DNA of 64,000 bases from Rahnella aquatilis CIP 78.65 = ATCC 33071 (GTDB lineage Bacteria; Pseudomonadota; Gammaproteobacteria; Enterobacterales; Enterobacteriaceae), in contig NC_016835.1 in NCBI RefSeq assembly GCF_000241955.1, positions 248,001 through 312,000 on the forward strand, given 5' to 3'. The notes beneath the pieces were generated by a model. The model was not told the origin of the DNA and did no database searches. It saw nothing but the letters and a program-made list of their open reading frames with translations. Shown here one piece after another: positions 24,863-34,204 of this stretch. Within the stretch, counting starts at the first letter, position 1; each line of letters begins with the position of its first letter. The position numbers and the translations under genes are program-made.

Positions 24863-27088
24863 TCAGAAACTATAGCTCGCCGTCACCGACACATTTCTCG
24901 GTTCACCGTAAACCACATACTGGTTCACACTGGTGTCATATTCTTTGTCAAACAGGTTGTTGACGTTGGCCTGCACCGCCAGTTGTCGGGTGACCTGATA
25001 ACGGCTGAACAGGTTAACCAGCGCATAACTGCCTTGCTCGGCATAGCGCGTACCGTTGCCGCTTGGGCCAGGAACCGTATCCCAGACATGTGTCTGCCAG
25101 TTCACGCCACCGCCGACGGTCAGATCCTGCAACATCGGCAGACGGTAGCTTGAGAACAGTTTCAACTGGGTGCGCGGCAGTTGCGGGTTCACCGCATCGC
25201 CATTTTCATCTTCTGCAATGTAACGGGTGCCGCCGAACGTCATCTGCCAGTTATCGGTCAGTGCGCCGTTCACTTCAAATTCTACGCCACGGCTGACGGT
25301 GCCATTTTTACCTTCGTAAGCGGTATCGGTCGTGCCCGGAATAACGCGGCCAGTACTTTGCGCGACGTTATCCAGTTCCGCGCGGAAGATGGACACGGAA
25401 GCCGTCAGACGGCTGTTGAACCAGTCGGATTTCACGCCCGCTTCGTAGTTTTTGCCGATGACCGGTGACAGATACCCGCCGTTGATATCGCGGTAAGTCT
25501 GTGGCTGGAACACTGACGTATAGCTCGCATAAGTCGACCAGGTATCGTTGATGTCAAACACCAGACCCGCGTACGGCGTGATGTTGTTCTTCTCGATCTG
25601 ATCGGTGAGCGTGTGCGAATTCCAGTTGGTGTAACGTGCGCCAACGATCAGGTGCAGCGGGTCGGCCAGCGAAAGACGCGTCGCGACGTAAGCCGATTTC
25701 TGACGAATAACATTTTCTTCCGCCAGCGTGCGCGGGGCCCAGTCGGTTTCAGGGAATTGTCCGTTGAAATCGTTAAAGTTGCCCAGTTCTTCGGTTGAGA
25801 TATTGGCAAATGAACTGTAATACGTGTTCTGCTGTTTGCTGTAGCTCACCCCGGTCATCAGTTCATGCTGACGGCCAAACAGTTCGTACGGACCGCTGGC
25901 GAAGGCGTCCACGCCATCGACTTTTCGTTTACCGGTGTTATAGCCGGTACCGGCGACGACCGGATAACCGGCATAAGCGGATTCCCCCACGCCGGTGGTT
26001 TTATCGAATGTCCCGTCGATATACATCATCTTACTGTCAATATGGGATTCGGTATGCGTGCCGTTCAGGGTGGCCTGCCAGCCGTTATCGAACGACTGCT
26101 TCAGGGTGGTGAAGAGTTTGGTGGTTTCTTTATCGCTGTATGCCCAGTCCGGGGCGGAGTTAAAGCCGCGACGATAATCGGTTTTGCTGCCGTCCAGATA
26201 CCAGCGCGGCATACCGCCCCAGGTCGGGCTGTCGGTGTTGGTTTGCTGGAATTCGTAGCCTGCGGACAGCAGGGTGGAATCGGTGAGGTCGGCATCGACG
26301 GTGGCGTAAACGAATTTTTTGGTTGCGCCGTAACGCTCAACGTAGCTGTTTTTATCCTGATAACCGGTGACCAGACGGCCACGCACGCTGCCGGATGCGT
26401 TGAGCGGCGTCGATAAATCGGCCACATAACGTTGTTTATTCCAGCTGCCGTAAGTAGCCGAAACATTGCCGGTGAATTCTTTGCTGTCGGCGTGTTTACG
26501 CACCTGGTTGACGGAGGCCGACGGGTTGCCTGGTCCTGTCATCAGGCCGGTTGCGCCGCGCACGACTTCGATACGGTCATAAATCGCCGTGTCAGATTGC
26601 GAATCGCCCAGATCCCAGCGTGGATCGAAGGTGGTCGGAATGTTATCGACCATGTAGTTGTCGATCAGAAAGCCACGGGCGTAATAAGTGCGACGGTCAA
26701 GGTCCGAGACGCTTTCCTGAATACCGGTGGTGTTTCTCAGCACATCACCCAAAGATTGTAACTGCTGATCCTGCATGCGCTGCTTGCTGATGATACTGAC
26801 GGACTGCGGAATATCGCGCGCCGTCAGGGTCATTTTTGTGCCTGCGGTGGTGACCGGAACACTGTAATCGGTGGCGGCGGTATCCGTTGCGGAGGTGCTA
26901 TTGTTCCCGCCGGTCACCACAACGGTATCGCCCGCCGTTTTTTTAGCCGTTGTTTCTGCGGCATAAGCAGAATGCAATGACGACGACATTAACAACGCGA
27001 TCACTGAAAGTGAAAGTTTCTTTCCTGAATTATTATCAATGTTTTGTTTATTGTTCCTGACAGCGCAATTCCCTGAAAAGACACACAT
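24863..27088 (-). CDS. TonB-dependent siderophore receptor
   Basis: The ATG at 27088 has a good RBS (GGAGA, 7 bp ahead) and gives 741 residues. A signal-like stretch lies near residues 25-45 (KKLSLSVIALLMSSSLHSAYA). The plug domain has ARDIPQSVSIISKQRMQDQQ and VRGATGLMTGPGNPSASVNQV, and the barrel ends in SVTASYSF. The features fit the FhuA/FoxA/FcuA hydroxamate-receptor group; the ligand cannot be named. There is no N-terminal signalling domain, unlike FecA. A Fur-like box lies 145 bp upstream, and long direct repeats flank the gene on both sides. Confidence 0.88.
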   Translation of the reverse strand: MCVFSGNCAVRNNKQNIDNNSGKKLSLSVIALLMSSSLHSAYAAETTAKKTAGDTVVVTGGNNSTSATDTAATDYSVPVTTAGTKMTLTARDIPQSVSIISKQRMQDQQLQSLGDVLRNTTGIQESVSDLDRRTYYARGFLIDNYMVDNIPTTFDPRWDLGDSQSDTAIYDRIEVVRGATGLMTGPGNPSASVNQVRKHADSKEFTGNVSATYGSWNKQRYVADLSTPLNASGSVRGRLVTGYQDKNSYVERYGATKKFVYATVDADLTDSTLLSAGYEFQQTNTDSPTWGGMPRWYLDGSKTDYRRGFNSAPDWAYSDKETTKLFTTLKQSFDNGWQATLNGTHTESHIDSKMMYIDGTFDKTTGVGESAYAGYPVVAGTGYNTGKRKVDGVDAFASGPYELFGRQHELMTGVSYSKQQNTYYSSFANISTEELGNFNDFNGQFPETDWAPRTLAEENVIRQKSAYVATRLSLADPLHLIVGARYTNWNSHTLTDQIEKNNITPYAGLVFDINDTWSTYASYTSVFQPQTYRDINGGYLSPVIGKNYEAGVKSDWFNSRLTASVSIFRAELDNVAQSTGRVIPGTTDTAYEGKNGTVSRGVEFEVNGALTDNWQMTFGGTRYIAEDENGDAVNPQLPRTQLKLFSSYRLPMLQDLTVGGGVNWQTHVWDTVPGPSGNGTRYAEQGSYALVNLFSRYQVTRQLAVQANVNNLFDKEYDTSVNQYVVYGEPRNVSVTASYSF

Positions 27089-27232
27089 AACTATTCTCCA
27101 CACGGTTATTTTATTATTTTTTAAGCCACTGCAATTTTGTATTTATACGGCTCTCTCAGCATGAATCACCCCTCCGGGATCTCCGGATAGAAAGACTGGA
27201 AAGGAAGAATTTCAGGTTGAGTCAATAAAGCG

Positions 27233-27251
27233 AATGAGAATAATACGCATT
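27233..27251. promoter_or_regulatory. Fur-like box upstream of the siderophore receptor
   Basis: AATGAGAATAATACGCATT matches the 19-bp Fur consensus AATGAGAATNATTCTCATT at 16 of 18 defined positions. It lies 145 bp before the receptor ATG and outside repeat copy B. Confidence 0.6.
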
Positions 27252-27306
27252 GAGTTTACGAGTGTAAATAAGTATTACAGACGGGGGCCGTCCACACTGG
27301 CCTTTT

Positions 27307-27852
27307 AAGATCAAGACCGTGGGCGTCGGCCCACACCGACCAGAGACCCGGTAACGCGCGGGCCTCTGGACTCCGCGCTTTTTCACTACGCGCTGTCGCG
27401 GGCACGATGGACGTGTTTCGTGGCTATAGTAAGTGGCGCAAATCCAGGTGCTTCGCACTGCCTTCTCTCGGTCTTCGAGCCACAGGTCTCGAAGCCGCTC
27501 CGTTCAGCTGGATTTTGAGCACGCCAATCAACCTTTTTAAAAGATGAAAAACAGTCTGCCGTTGATTTTTAAGATCGTGCGGGCGATTCAGAAAGCTTGC
27601 TGAGTGAGAGGTTGCAGACCTGAGGCTGCAATCCCGAAATGAAGGCACCGCGCAGCGGCAAGATTTCCAGCCTGTCGCTGTGCTACCTGAAACATGGCCA
27701 GCGAGCGATAGCGCGTGTTGAAAAAGCGAAGGGAGATCCAAGAGGGAAAAAGCACTTTTCCCTCTTGGTCGGTTTCGGCGCAGCACGTCATGTGACCGCA
27801 GCACTTAAGGAACCGAAATATTCTCGATCCACCCCTCCCGGCGAGTGAAACC
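27307..27852 (+). repeat. Long non-coding direct repeat, copy B (546 bp)
   Basis: It has the same orientation and hairpin order as copy A. The variable stems are CCAGAG-CCCG with CGGG-CTCTGG (27340-27369), GGTTGCAG/CTGCAATC (27610-27633) and CCAAGAGGGAAAA with TTTTCCCTCTTGG (27738-27768). Blocks such as GCAAATCCAGGTGCTTCGCA and the CTTCGAG hairpin are identical between copies. Together with the receptor upstream region it accounts for the 27089-27886 gap. No gene is supported inside it. Confidence 0.85.
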
Positions 27853-27886
27853 AGTTTGTCATTAAAAACCCACCTTTTAGCCATTA

Positions 27887-27910
27887 AGAAATCTAGACAT
27901 CTAAACGTTC
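27887..27910. promoter_or_regulatory. Tandem MetJ boxes upstream of mmuM
   Basis: Three contiguous 8-mers, AGAAATCT, AGACATCT and AAACGTTC, match the met box AGACGTCT at 6, 7 and 5 of 8 positions in the 8-bp register MetJ needs. They lie 73 bp before mmuM, a known type of MetJ target. Confidence 0.65.
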
Positions 27911-27982
27911 GTTTTGTAGAGTGTCTCCACCTCCCGGATTAACGATTGATTCGGTTAAGAAAAACACAATGGTGGTGGCACA

Positions 27983-28885
27983 ATGATCAGTAACATTAAA
28001 ATCCTTGATGGTGGCATGGGCCGCGAACTGGCCCGGATGGGGGCTCCTTTTCGCCAGCCTGAATGGTCTGCGCTGGCGCTGATGCAGGCGCCGGAATTTG
28101 TGCGGGCCGCTCACGATGCTTTTATTGCTGCCGGTTCTCAGGTCATCACCACCAACAGTTACGCCGTTGTGCCGTTCCACGTGGGTGAAGAGATTTTTGC
28201 GGAGCAGGGCGCTGCGCTGATTGCGCTCTCCGGCAAGCTGGCTCGTGAGGCGGCGGAGGCGGCACCGGCTGCCGTGCAGGTCGCGGGTTCGCTCCCTCCG
28301 GTTCTCGGATCTTATCGCCCGGATCTGTTCGAGCCGGTGGCGGCCAAAAAATTACTGCAAGTGCTGGTGGATAATCTGACGGACAGTGTCGATGTCTGGC
28401 TGGCGGAGACGCAAAGCTCTGTCGCAGAAGTCGAAGCGGTGCGCGATGTGCTGGGCGATGACCCGCGTCCGCTGTGGCTGTCTTTCACCTTGCAGGATAA
28501 TCCCGACGATCAGGGTAATGCGCTGCTGCGCTCCGGTGAATCCGTTGGCGATGCGGTCAGTGCGGCGCTGCGGGTTTCTGCGGCGGCGGTGCTGTTCAAT
28601 TGCAGCCGCCCTGAGGTGATGGCGACGGCGGTGAAAACTGCACGAGCGGCGCTGACGACGCAGGGATCTCAGCTTGATATCGGCGTTTATGCCAATGCGT
28701 TCGAGCCTTCCGATAATAAACGCGGCGCCAATGAAGGGTTGAGCAAAATGCGTCAGGACACCGATCCTGCCGGTTATCTTGATTTCGCGAAAGACTGGGT
28801 AGCGCAGGGTGCGACCCTGGTCGGCGGTTGTTGCGGGATCGGGCCGGAACATATTGCCGCGCTGAAACAGGCCTTCGCCAAATAA
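27983..28885 (+). CDS. mmuM: Homocysteine S-methyltransferase
   Basis: The protein has 300 residues. The zinc-dependent methyltransferase barrel has ILDGGMGRELARMGAPF at the start, the first zinc cysteine in VLFNCSRPEV (about 208-217) and the terminal pair in LVGGCCGIGPEHI (about 279-291). The family moves a methyl group from S-methylmethionine (or SAM) to homocysteine, making methionine. In E. coli it is paired with the permease mmuP; here it is followed instead, 83 bp later, by a four-gene ABC importer. Apparent MetJ boxes upstream agree with the role. Confidence 0.9.
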   Translation: MISNIKILDGGMGRELARMGAPFRQPEWSALALMQAPEFVRAAHDAFIAAGSQVITTNSYAVVPFHVGEEIFAEQGAALIALSGKLAREAAEAAPAAVQVAGSLPPVLGSYRPDLFEPVAAKKLLQVLVDNLTDSVDVWLAETQSSVAEVEAVRDVLGDDPRPLWLSFTLQDNPDDQGNALLRSGESVGDAVSAALRVSAAAVLFNCSRPEVMATAVKTARAALTTQGSQLDIGVYANAFEPSDNKRGANEGLSKMRQDTDPAGYLDFAKDWVAQGATLVGGCCGIGPEHIAALKQAFAK

Positions 28886-28968
28886 TATCCATAACCCGAA
28901 AACATCCATAAAAACAATAAAACACACATTAATGCTGAAGATGCACTCTTCGCAGACAGGGAAAACAC

Positions 28969-30513
28969 ATGATTGATCGTCGTTCGTTTATTAAAAGTGC
29001 GGGGGCACTTTCCGTTGCTGCGGCTACCCATTCTCTGTGGCTGGGCAATGCCTTTGCTGCGGAGGCAGAAAAACCGAAAAAAGGCGGCCATCTGGTCGTC
29101 GGCGTGGACAATGCCTCCAGCACCGACCGTCTGGATCCGGCATTCTGGTTCGAAACTTACATGTATTTCGTCGGTTCTCAGATGTTTAACAATCTGGTGG
29201 AAATCGACGAAAACGCCAGACTGGCACCGTCACTGGCTGAAGCCTGGGCCTCCACCGATGGCAGCAAAACCTGGGTGCTGAAAATTCGCCAGGGCGTACA
29301 GTTCCACGATGGCCGCTCGCTGGGCGCGAAAGATGTGGTGTATTCCCTGAATCACCATCGTGGTGAGAAATCCACCTCGCCGGTGAAAGGGTATCTGGAT
29401 ACCGTCAGTTCAATTGAAGCCACCGGCGACCATGAAGTCACGATTAAACTCACCGCGCCGGACGTTGAATTTGTCTGGCTGCTGAGCGCCGTGCATTTCG
29501 CCATTACCGCTGAAAATGAAAACTTTGATAAAGGCATCGGCACCGGCGCATTTATCCTTGAGAAATTCCAGCCGGGCGTGTCCACGCTGACCAAACATAA
29601 TCCGAACTACTGGAACAGCGAACGCGGGCATGTCGATTCTGTCGAAACGCTGGCGATGAACGATTCAACGGCCCGCGTGGCAGCACTGGTCAGTGGTTCG
29701 GCGCAACTGATTAACCGTGTGAATCCGCGCATTGTCAGCCGCATCGAACGTATGCCGAACCTGAAACTGGTACGGGCGAAAGACAGCATGATTTACACCT
29801 TCCCCGGGCTGTCAAATCTGGCACCGTTCGATAATGTTGATGGCCGTCTGGCGCTGAAATACGCCATCGATCGTCAGAAAATTATCGACACCGTGCTTGG
29901 CGGTTACGCCAGCGTGGCGAACGACAACCCGATTTTCCCGTCGAACCGTTATTTTGCAAAAGATATCCCGCAGCGTCCGTACGATCCTGAAAAAGCGCAG
30001 TTCCACTGGAAGAAATCCGGTTTCAGCGGTCCGCTGACGCTGAATGTCGCCGATGCCGGTTTCCCTGGCGCGGTCGATGCCGGTCAGCTTTATCAGCAAT
30101 CTGCCGCCAAAGCCGGCATTAACCTGAATGTGGTGCGCGTGCCCGACGATGCGTTCTGGAATGATATCTGGCAGAAGAAAGCCTTTGTGTCGTCGAACTG
30201 GGCGAACCGTCCGACCGCTGATGCGCTGCTTTCTCTGGTGTTCACCAGCCAGTCTTCATGGAATGAATCGGCGTGGCACGTACCGGCATTCGATGCGATG
30301 GTCAAAGCCGCACGCGGTGAAGCAGACGAGGCACGCCGCAAACAGATTTATCATGACATTCAGGTAATGCTGGTTGATCAGGGAAGCGAAATCATCCCGC
30401 TGTATGCCGATGCACTCGACGGTTGTTCCGCCAAAATCAAGGGGTTCACTTCCGTTCCGGGGATGCCGCTCAGTGGTAACCGTGCGGCAGAGAAAGTCTG
30501 GATTGAAGGCTGA
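28969..30513 (+). CDS. Family-5 ABC solute-binding protein with Tat signal
   Basis: The protein has 514 residues. The N-terminus MIDRRSFIKSAGALSVAAA is a twin-arginine signal with cleavage near NAFA|AE. The mature part is an SBP_bac_5 (DppA/OppA type) protein, with GGHLVVGVDNASSTDRLDP, NLVEIDENARLAPSLAEAW and WVLKIRQGVQFHDG. The substrate is not clear from sequence. Linkage to mmuM and the MetJ boxes suggests a methionine-related compound such as S-methylmethionine; that is inference. The binding protein starts a four-gene transporter unit. Confidence 0.88.
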   Translation: MIDRRSFIKSAGALSVAAATHSLWLGNAFAAEAEKPKKGGHLVVGVDNASSTDRLDPAFWFETYMYFVGSQMFNNLVEIDENARLAPSLAEAWASTDGSKTWVLKIRQGVQFHDGRSLGAKDVVYSLNHHRGEKSTSPVKGYLDTVSSIEATGDHEVTIKLTAPDVEFVWLLSAVHFAITAENENFDKGIGTGAFILEKFQPGVSTLTKHNPNYWNSERGHVDSVETLAMNDSTARVAALVSGSAQLINRVNPRIVSRIERMPNLKLVRAKDSMIYTFPGLSNLAPFDNVDGRLALKYAIDRQKIIDTVLGGYASVANDNPIFPSNRYFAKDIPQRPYDPEKAQFHWKKSGFSGPLTLNVADAGFPGAVDAGQLYQQSAAKAGINLNVVRVPDDAFWNDIWQKKAFVSSNWANRPTADALLSLVFTSQSSWNESAWHVPAFDAMVKAARGEADEARRKQIYHDIQVMLVDQGSEIIPLYADALDGCSAKIKGFTSVPGMPLSGNRAAEKVWIEG

Positions 30514-30526
30514 ACCGGGTAAAAAT

Positions 30527-31546
30527 ATGTCTGACTTATCTGCACAACAGAAAGTGACTCAACGGCCTGCGGGCCGTTTTTCGCCACACCGTTCCGGCTT
30601 GCTGAGCATGGTGCTGGTGCGGCTGTTCTATGGCGTGCTGGTGGTGCTGGCGGTTTCCATGCTGATTTTTGCCGGTGTGCAGCTGCTGCCGGGCAATGCG
30701 GCGACGGCGATCCTCGGTCAGAGCGCCACGCCGGATGCCATTCGCGAACTGAATCTCCAGCTTGGGCTGGATAAACCGGCGGTCAGCCGCTATCTGAGCT
30801 GGTTGTTTGGCGTGCTGCACGGTGATTTTGGCACCAGTTTTTCTACCCGTGAAGCCATCAGCGGCCCGCTGTTTACCCGTCTGGGTAATACGCTGTTTCT
30901 GGCCGGATGCACCGCCGCGATTGCGGTTCCTCTGGCGCTGCTGATCGGGTTTATTTCCGTGCGTTATCACGGCAGCGTCATTGATACGCTGCTCAACGCC
31001 ATCACCCGCGCCACGGTGGCGCTGCCGGAATTTTTCTCCGGTTATTTGCTGATCCTGATATTTGCCATCACGCTGGCGTGGGCACCAAGCAACAGCAGTA
31101 TCACTGCGGATATGCCGCTGACCGCCAAACTCTCCGCCATTTCCCTGCCGTGCGCCACGCTGGTACTGGCGATCCTCGGCCATATGAGCAACATGACCCG
31201 CGTCGCGCTGATAGCCGCGCAAAGTTCGGCGTATGTGGATACCGCGTTGCTCAAAGGGCTGTCGCCGTCGCGTATTTTATGGCGTCACGTATTGCCCAAT
31301 GCTGTGGGGCCGATCATCAACGTCGTGGCGATCAATCTGGCCTATCTGATGGTCGGTGTGGTGATTGTCGAGAACGTATTTGTTTATCCGGGACTCGGGC
31401 AGTACATGGTCGACAGCATCAGCAAACGCGATATTCCGGTGATGCAGGATTGCGCGCTGTTGCTGGCAGGTATTTATATCCTGCTGAATTTGCTGGCGGA
31501 TGTAATGGCGCTGGTCGCTAATCCACGTTTACGCCACAACCGCTGA
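30527..31546 (+). CDS. ABC permease, DppB/OppB type
   Basis: The start at ATG 30527, 13 bp after the binding-protein stop, gives 339 residues; a longer frame to 30374 would lie within the preceding gene. Six membrane helices are predicted. The family hallmarks are RLFYGVLVVLAVSMLIF at the first helix, LGLDKPAVSRYLSWL near 80, and the EAA-type loop AYVDTALLKGLSPSRILWRH near 237-256. It pairs with the next permease. Confidence 0.9.
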   Translation: MSDLSAQQKVTQRPAGRFSPHRSGLLSMVLVRLFYGVLVVLAVSMLIFAGVQLLPGNAATAILGQSATPDAIRELNLQLGLDKPAVSRYLSWLFGVLHGDFGTSFSTREAISGPLFTRLGNTLFLAGCTAAIAVPLALLIGFISVRYHGSVIDTLLNAITRATVALPEFFSGYLLILIFAITLAWAPSNSSITADMPLTAKLSAISLPCATLVLAILGHMSNMTRVALIAAQSSAYVDTALLKGLSPSRILWRHVLPNAVGPIINVVAINLAYLMVGVVIVENVFVYPGLGQYMVDSISKRDIPVMQDCALLLAGIYILLNLLADVMALVANPRLRHNR

Positions 31547-31564
31547 ATCTTAGGAATTGCTGTA

Positions 31565-32383
31565 ATGCCTGCATTAAAACCTGCTTCGATACTTGGCCTG
31601 CTGGTGCTGAGCCTGTTTATCCTTATCGCCATTTTTGCTCCGTGGCTGGCTCCGCACGCGCCGGATCAGACCCTCGGCATGTCGTGGGATTTACCGGGTC
31701 CTGATTCTGTTCTGGGCACCGATAATCTCGGCCGTGATCTGCTTTCCCGCCTGATCTGGGGCACCCGTGTTTCCCTGGGTGTGACCACACTGGCGGCGCT
31801 GGTGGCGTTTATCGTCGGTTGTACGTTCGGGTTTATTGCCGGACTGCGTGGCGGCTGGCTGGATCAGGTGATTTCCCGCTGCAACGATATCGTGATGGCT
31901 ATCCCGACGCTGATCCTGGCGCTGATCGTGCTGGCTGTTTTGCCGAAAACCATTCTGGTGCTGACGCTGGTACTTGGCCTGCTGGAATCGACCCGTGTGC
32001 TGCGCGTGGCACGCTCCCTCGCGGTGGATATCGGTGTGATGGAGTTTGTCGACGTGGCGCGGTTGCGCGGTGAAAGTCTCGGCTGGATCCTCGGGCATGT
32101 GATTTTACCCAATGCGCTCCAGACGCTGATTGCCGAATTCGGCCTGCGTTTTATTTTTATTCTGCTGTTTCTCTCGGCGCTGTCATTCCTCGGACTGGGT
32201 ATTCAGCCACCGACCGCTGACTGGGGCGGGCTGGCGCGCGATAATAAAGACGGTATTTTGTTTGGCGTCTGGGCGGCGCTGGTGCCAGGGGGCGCAATCG
32301 CGGTACTGGCACTGGCAGTCAACGCTGTGGCGGACTGGCTGATGAGCGGCGAGCGTCGTGTGTGGGGAAAAAAGCATGAATGA
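31565..32383 (+). CDS. ABC permease, DppC/OppC type
   Basis: The protein has 272 residues. Conserved GTDNLGRDLLSRLIWGTRVS lies near residue 50 and the coupling loop FVDVARLRGESLGWILGHVI near 162-181, with six membrane helices. It is the second half of the importer channel. The stop overlaps the ATPase start (ATGAATGA arrangement near 32376-32383). Confidence 0.9.
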   Translation: MPALKPASILGLLVLSLFILIAIFAPWLAPHAPDQTLGMSWDLPGPDSVLGTDNLGRDLLSRLIWGTRVSLGVTTLAALVAFIVGCTFGFIAGLRGGWLDQVISRCNDIVMAIPTLILALIVLAVLPKTILVLTLVLGLLESTRVLRVARSLAVDIGVMEFVDVARLRGESLGWILGHVILPNALQTLIAEFGLRFIFILLFLSALSFLGLGIQPPTADWGGLARDNKDGILFGVWAALVPGGAIAVLALAVNAVADWLMSGERRVWGKKHE

Positions 32384-33962
32384 GCACGTACTGAATGTCG
32401 AAAACCTGTGTGTGGTGTCGCAGGGTAAAAATCCGCGCACGCTGGTGGATTGCGTCTCTTTCACCGTGAAGCGCGGCGAAGTGCTGGGTCTGATCGGCGA
32501 ATCGGGCGCAGGCAAATCCACCATCGGGCTGGCCATTCTCGGGCATTGCCGTCAGGGGATGCGCATTCATTCCGGCAAAATTGCGTTCAGCGGGCGGGAA
32601 CTGACTTCGCTTTCTGAGCGCCAGTTGCGTCAGGTGCGTGGCAGACAGATTGCTTATGTCGCGCAGTCTGCCGGAGCGGCGTTTAATCCGGCGATCACTC
32701 TCGGCGAGCAGGTCATTGAGGCGGCGCTGAAACACAATGTGTATCCCCGCCAGCAGGCGCAGGCCAAAGCCATTGCTCTGTTTGAACAGCTCGGCCTGCC
32801 GGATCCACAGGCGTTTTATCAGCGTTATCCGCATCAGGTCTCCGGCGGACAGTTACAGCGCGCGATGATTGCCATGGCGCTGTGTGCCGGGCCTGAATTG
32901 TTGATTTTCGATGAGCCGACCACTGCGCTGGATGTCACCACCCAGCTCGGCGTGCTGAAAGCCATCAGCGATGTGATCCGCCTTTCCGGCGTCGCGGCGA
33001 TTTACATCAGCCATGATCTGGCGGTCGTGGCGCAGATAAGCGATCACATCATGGTGTTGCAGCATGGTAAAACTGTTGAACAGGCGGAAACGGCGCAATT
33101 GCTGAGCCAGCCACAACAGGATTACACCCGCCGTTTGCTGCACGCGCAGGGCGGGAACAAAACGCCGCAAACGGGCCCTGCACCCGTCGCGCTGGATATC
33201 AGTAACATCAGTGCGCGCTATCATGCACAGCCGGTACTGCAAAATATTTCGCTGAGTTTGCCGCGCGGGCGCACGCTGGCGGTGATCGGTGAGTCCGGTT
33301 CGGGGAAATCGACGCTCGGTAAAGTGATTTGCGGGCTGCTTACGCAGGAAAGCGGGGAAATCAGCCTGAATCAGCAAGTATTACCCGCCAGTTTGCGCCA
33401 GCGCAGCCGCGTCCAGTTGCGCGATGTACAACTGATCCATCAGATCCCCGACACGGCGCTGGATCCGAAAGAGCGCATTGGCGGTCAGATTTCCCGTGTA
33501 CTGGCCTGCTTTACCACCCTGAACCGCAGCCAGCGCGAGGCCCGGGTGAGTGAATTGCTGGCGCAGGTCGGATTACATGCCGAACTGGCGGCGCGTTTCC
33601 CCGCCGCACTTTCGGGCGGGCAAAAACAGCGTGTGTGTATTGCGCGGGCGCTGGCGGCGGAGCCAAAAATTATCGTTTGCGATGAACCCACCTCAGCGCT
33701 CGACCCGTTAGTCGCCCGTGATGTGCTGGCGTTACTGCGCCAGATCCAGCAGGAAACCGGCATTTCTTACCTGTTTATTACCCACGATTTGCAGGTAGTG
33801 CGTGAAATTGCCGATGAGGTCGCGGTGCTCAAACAGGGCGTGATTGTGCGTCAGGGACCGGTCGCCTCCGCACTGGCCGAACCGCTGGATGATTACACCC
33901 GCGAGTTGCTGCGATCCGTGCCTGAAATGCGGGTTGGCTGGCTTGAGGAAATGTTTGCCTGA
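32376..33962 (+). CDS. ABC ATPase with two fused nucleotide-binding domains (DppD-DppF type)
   Basis: The start at ATG 32376 gives 528 residues and overlaps the permease stop by 8 bp. Domain 1 has Walker A GESGAGKST, signature VSGGQLQRA and Walker B LLIFDEPTT. Domain 2 has GESGSGKST, LSGGQKQRV and IIVCDEPTSALDP. Peptide-type importers usually use two separate ATPases; here both are in one chain, as in several nickel, glutathione and peptide transporters. Both sites look catalytically complete. Confidence 0.92.
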   Translation: MNEHVLNVENLCVVSQGKNPRTLVDCVSFTVKRGEVLGLIGESGAGKSTIGLAILGHCRQGMRIHSGKIAFSGRELTSLSERQLRQVRGRQIAYVAQSAGAAFNPAITLGEQVIEAALKHNVYPRQQAQAKAIALFEQLGLPDPQAFYQRYPHQVSGGQLQRAMIAMALCAGPELLIFDEPTTALDVTTQLGVLKAISDVIRLSGVAAIYISHDLAVVAQISDHIMVLQHGKTVEQAETAQLLSQPQQDYTRRLLHAQGGNKTPQTGPAPVALDISNISARYHAQPVLQNISLSLPRGRTLAVIGESGSGKSTLGKVICGLLTQESGEISLNQQVLPASLRQRSRVQLRDVQLIHQIPDTALDPKERIGGQISRVLACFTTLNRSQREARVSELLAQVGLHAELAARFPAALSGGQKQRVCIARALAAEPKIIVCDEPTSALDPLVARDVLALLRQIQQETGISYLFITHDLQVVREIADEVAVLKQGVIVRQGPVASALAEPLDDYTRELLRSVPEMRVGWLEEMFA

Positions 33963-34204
33963 TTAATACTCGTCCTCCTGCCCGGCGGTTTCGTTGTGCT
34001 CCTCCCCCTTCGCAGGGGAGGGAGCTAAACGGTCATCCTTCTTTACACTTTCTCAATATTTACGTCACTAAAGATTCCCTTATTTATACCGATAACCCCT
34101 GTTGAATTAAATAAATCATTAAAATGTAGTTCCGCTATGTAATCAATATATTGAATTATTTTTCATGTTATTTGTTTTATTGGCAGGAAATAAGGGAAAT
34201 AAAA

